13,535 nucleotides of DNA from assembly GCA_007117775.1 (NCBI GenBank), contig SKFX01000084.1, positions 1 through 13,535 on the forward strand, read 5' to 3'. The DNA is from Ilumatobacteraceae bacterium (GTDB lineage Bacteria > Actinomycetota > Acidimicrobiia > Acidimicrobiales > Ilumatobacteraceae). The notes under the pieces were generated by a model. The model did not search any database. It had not been told where the DNA came from and was given only the letters and a program-made list of their open reading frames with translations. Both the position numbers and the translations under genes were made by a program. Numbering within the stretch: position 1 is the stretch's first letter; every line of letters begins with the position of its first letter. Below, in pieces: positions 12,713 to 13,535 of the stretch.

Positions 12713-13396
12713 ATGGAACTGCTCACCGCGTCGCATCGCCCGGCTGCGGCACCGCCCGACAGGGTCGACGGCCGTCACGCCCGACGCCAGCGCGGCCGCC
12801 TGGCCGCCATCGATGCCACCTTCGACTTGATCGTTGAGGGCCATGCCCCACCGACCGCCGAGCAGGTGGCGGCGCGTGCCGGCATCTCGCTGTCATCGCT
12901 GTTCCGTTATTTCGAGACGCTGACCGAGATGCAACTCGAAGCCTTCAACCGCTTCGCCGAGCGCTATCTGCACCTGATCACCGACCCTGCGCCACCCGAC
13001 GTGGACCCGGCGGTGACCCCGACGGCTGCGCTGGCGGCGCGGGCCATATCGTTCGCGGAGCGTCGGTTCGCGCTGTTCGCCGACACCGCGCCGATCGTCG
13101 CGCTCGCCGAACGCCGATCGATCGATACCCCGATCATCGCGAGGCGCCTCATCGGCCTGCGCCGCCAATTGGCCGACCAGACCCGGCGCTGGTTCGCACC
13201 CGAACTCGACGCCCTGCCGTCACCCGACGCAACGGCGAGTGTGGCGCTGGTGGACTCGATCGCATCGGTGGCCGGCTATCGACTGTTCATCGAGGTCCAC
13301 GGCCTCGGGCGCGACCGGATCGCGGCCGCGTGGTCCGAGGCGATCGCAGCGGTCATCGCCGCCACCGGCCATGACGTCGTCGGGGGCAGACCATGA
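12713..13396 (+). CDS. TetR-family transcriptional regulator
   Basis: The protein has 227 residues. A basic N-terminal arm (RHARRQRGRLAAIDATFDLI) leads into the helix-turn-helix at about 48-70, with AEQVAARAGISLSSLFRYFETL, the usual TetR three-helix pattern ending in a Phe-Arg-Tyr-Phe box. The remaining helical domain would bind a small ligand and make the dimer; the ligand is unknown. The ATG at 12713 has no ribosome-binding site but follows a TATGGT box by 6 nt. Its stop overlaps the ATG of the sulfatase gene as ATGA, so both lie in one transcription unit and the regulator probably controls sulfatase expression along with its own. Confidence 0.9.
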   Translation: MELLTASHRPAAAPPDRVDGRHARRQRGRLAAIDATFDLIVEGHAPPTAEQVAARAGISLSSLFRYFETLTEMQLEAFNRFAERYLHLITDPAPPDVDPAVTPTAALAARAISFAERRFALFADTAPIVALAERRSIDTPIIARRLIGLRRQLADQTRRWFAPELDALPSPDATASVALVDSIASVAGYRLFIEVHGLGRDRIAAAWSEAIAAVIAATGHDVVGGRP

Positions 13397-13535
13397 GCGC
13401 ACAGATCGGACGCACCCACCTCGACTCGATCCCGCAGTTCGATGAACCGGCGCATGCCGGCGACGACCCCCCCAATGTGGTGCTGATCCTGCTCGATGAC
13501 ACCGGCTTCGCACAGCTCGGCTGCTACGGCTCAGA
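13393..13535 (+). CDS. sulfatase (arylsulfatase) family enzyme, N-terminal part
   Basis: Only the first 47 residues are in the window. After a variable leader, PPNVVLILLDDTGFAQLGCYG (about 26-46) is the typical first strand of the sulfatase/alkaline-phosphatase fold. Asp35-Asp36 supply calcium ligands. The C/S-x-P-x-R site for the formylglycine residue lies beyond the edge. No signal peptide is seen, so a cytoplasmic enzyme is likely. The start overlaps the TetR stop by 4 bp. Family enzymes hydrolyse sulfate esters; the substrate is unknown. Confidence 0.88.
   Translation, partial: MSAQIGRTHLDSIPQFDEPAHAGDDPPNVVLILLDDTGFAQLGCYGS

Noticed and set aside
1..13535. CRISPR array, tRNA or rRNA genes
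   Set aside because: No regularly spaced repeats and no recognisable tRNA or rRNA sequence was seen on reading the window; a covariance search was not possible here.

Overview
The window is GC-rich, gene-dense DNA with short or overlapping gene boundaries. It has actinobacterial features: LuxR/NarL and TetR regulators, a DUF222/HNH (13E12-type) gene behind a textbook actinobacterial LexA box, several probable leaderless promoters, and a heliorhodopsin. The mix fits a free-living, probably aquatic actinobacterium such as a member of Acidimicrobiia. That placement is inference from gene content; no rRNA or other phylogenetic marker is present.

Region 1 (1-2430): the 3' end of an HSL-type alpha/beta hydrolase is followed by an overlapping class I SAM methyltransferase. 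These converge with zero gap on a minus-strand DUF222-HNH nuclease gene. The promoter of that gene has a LexA site filling its spacer, and the start codon lies at the expected transcription start.

Region 2 (2433-5544): a four-helix membrane protein with a CPVC motif is divergent from a cytosolic BtuF-like cobalamin-binding protein. That gene converges with a ThpR-type RNA 2',3'-cyclic phosphodiesterase, which in turn is divergent from a RimK-like ATP-grasp ligase. A strong hairpin ends the ligase gene. About 210 bp after it hold no gene I can defend.

Region 3 (5522-8939): a minus-strand lipoprotein and a small PPOX/flavin split-barrel protein lie opposite a phosphoribosyltransferase-alpha/beta hydrolase fusion. 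The fusion gene is followed after 43 bp by a complete heliorhodopsin gene with the retinal lysine and the helix-C glutamate present.

Region 4 (8935-11159): a large secreted lipoprotein of the serine beta-lactamase/DD-peptidase fold is divergent from an orphan NarL-type response regulator.

Region 5 (11029-12450): a compact minus-strand operon encodes a TasA-like or SipW-substrate-like secreted protein, a one-helix membrane protein and a Ser/His (SipW/Sec11-type) signal peptidase. It looks like a dedicated secretion cassette. The peptidase gene runs 131 bp antisense into the response-regulator gene.

Region 6 (12451-13535): an intergenic region rich in inverted repeats precedes a TetR regulator, which overlaps the start of an arylsulfatase gene cut by the window edge.

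The observations most worth following are the heliorhodopsin and its neighbourhood, the SipW/TasA-like cassette, the LexA-controlled leaderless HNH gene, and a repeated geometry in which a -10-like hexamer lies exactly 6 nt before the start codon at seven genes.
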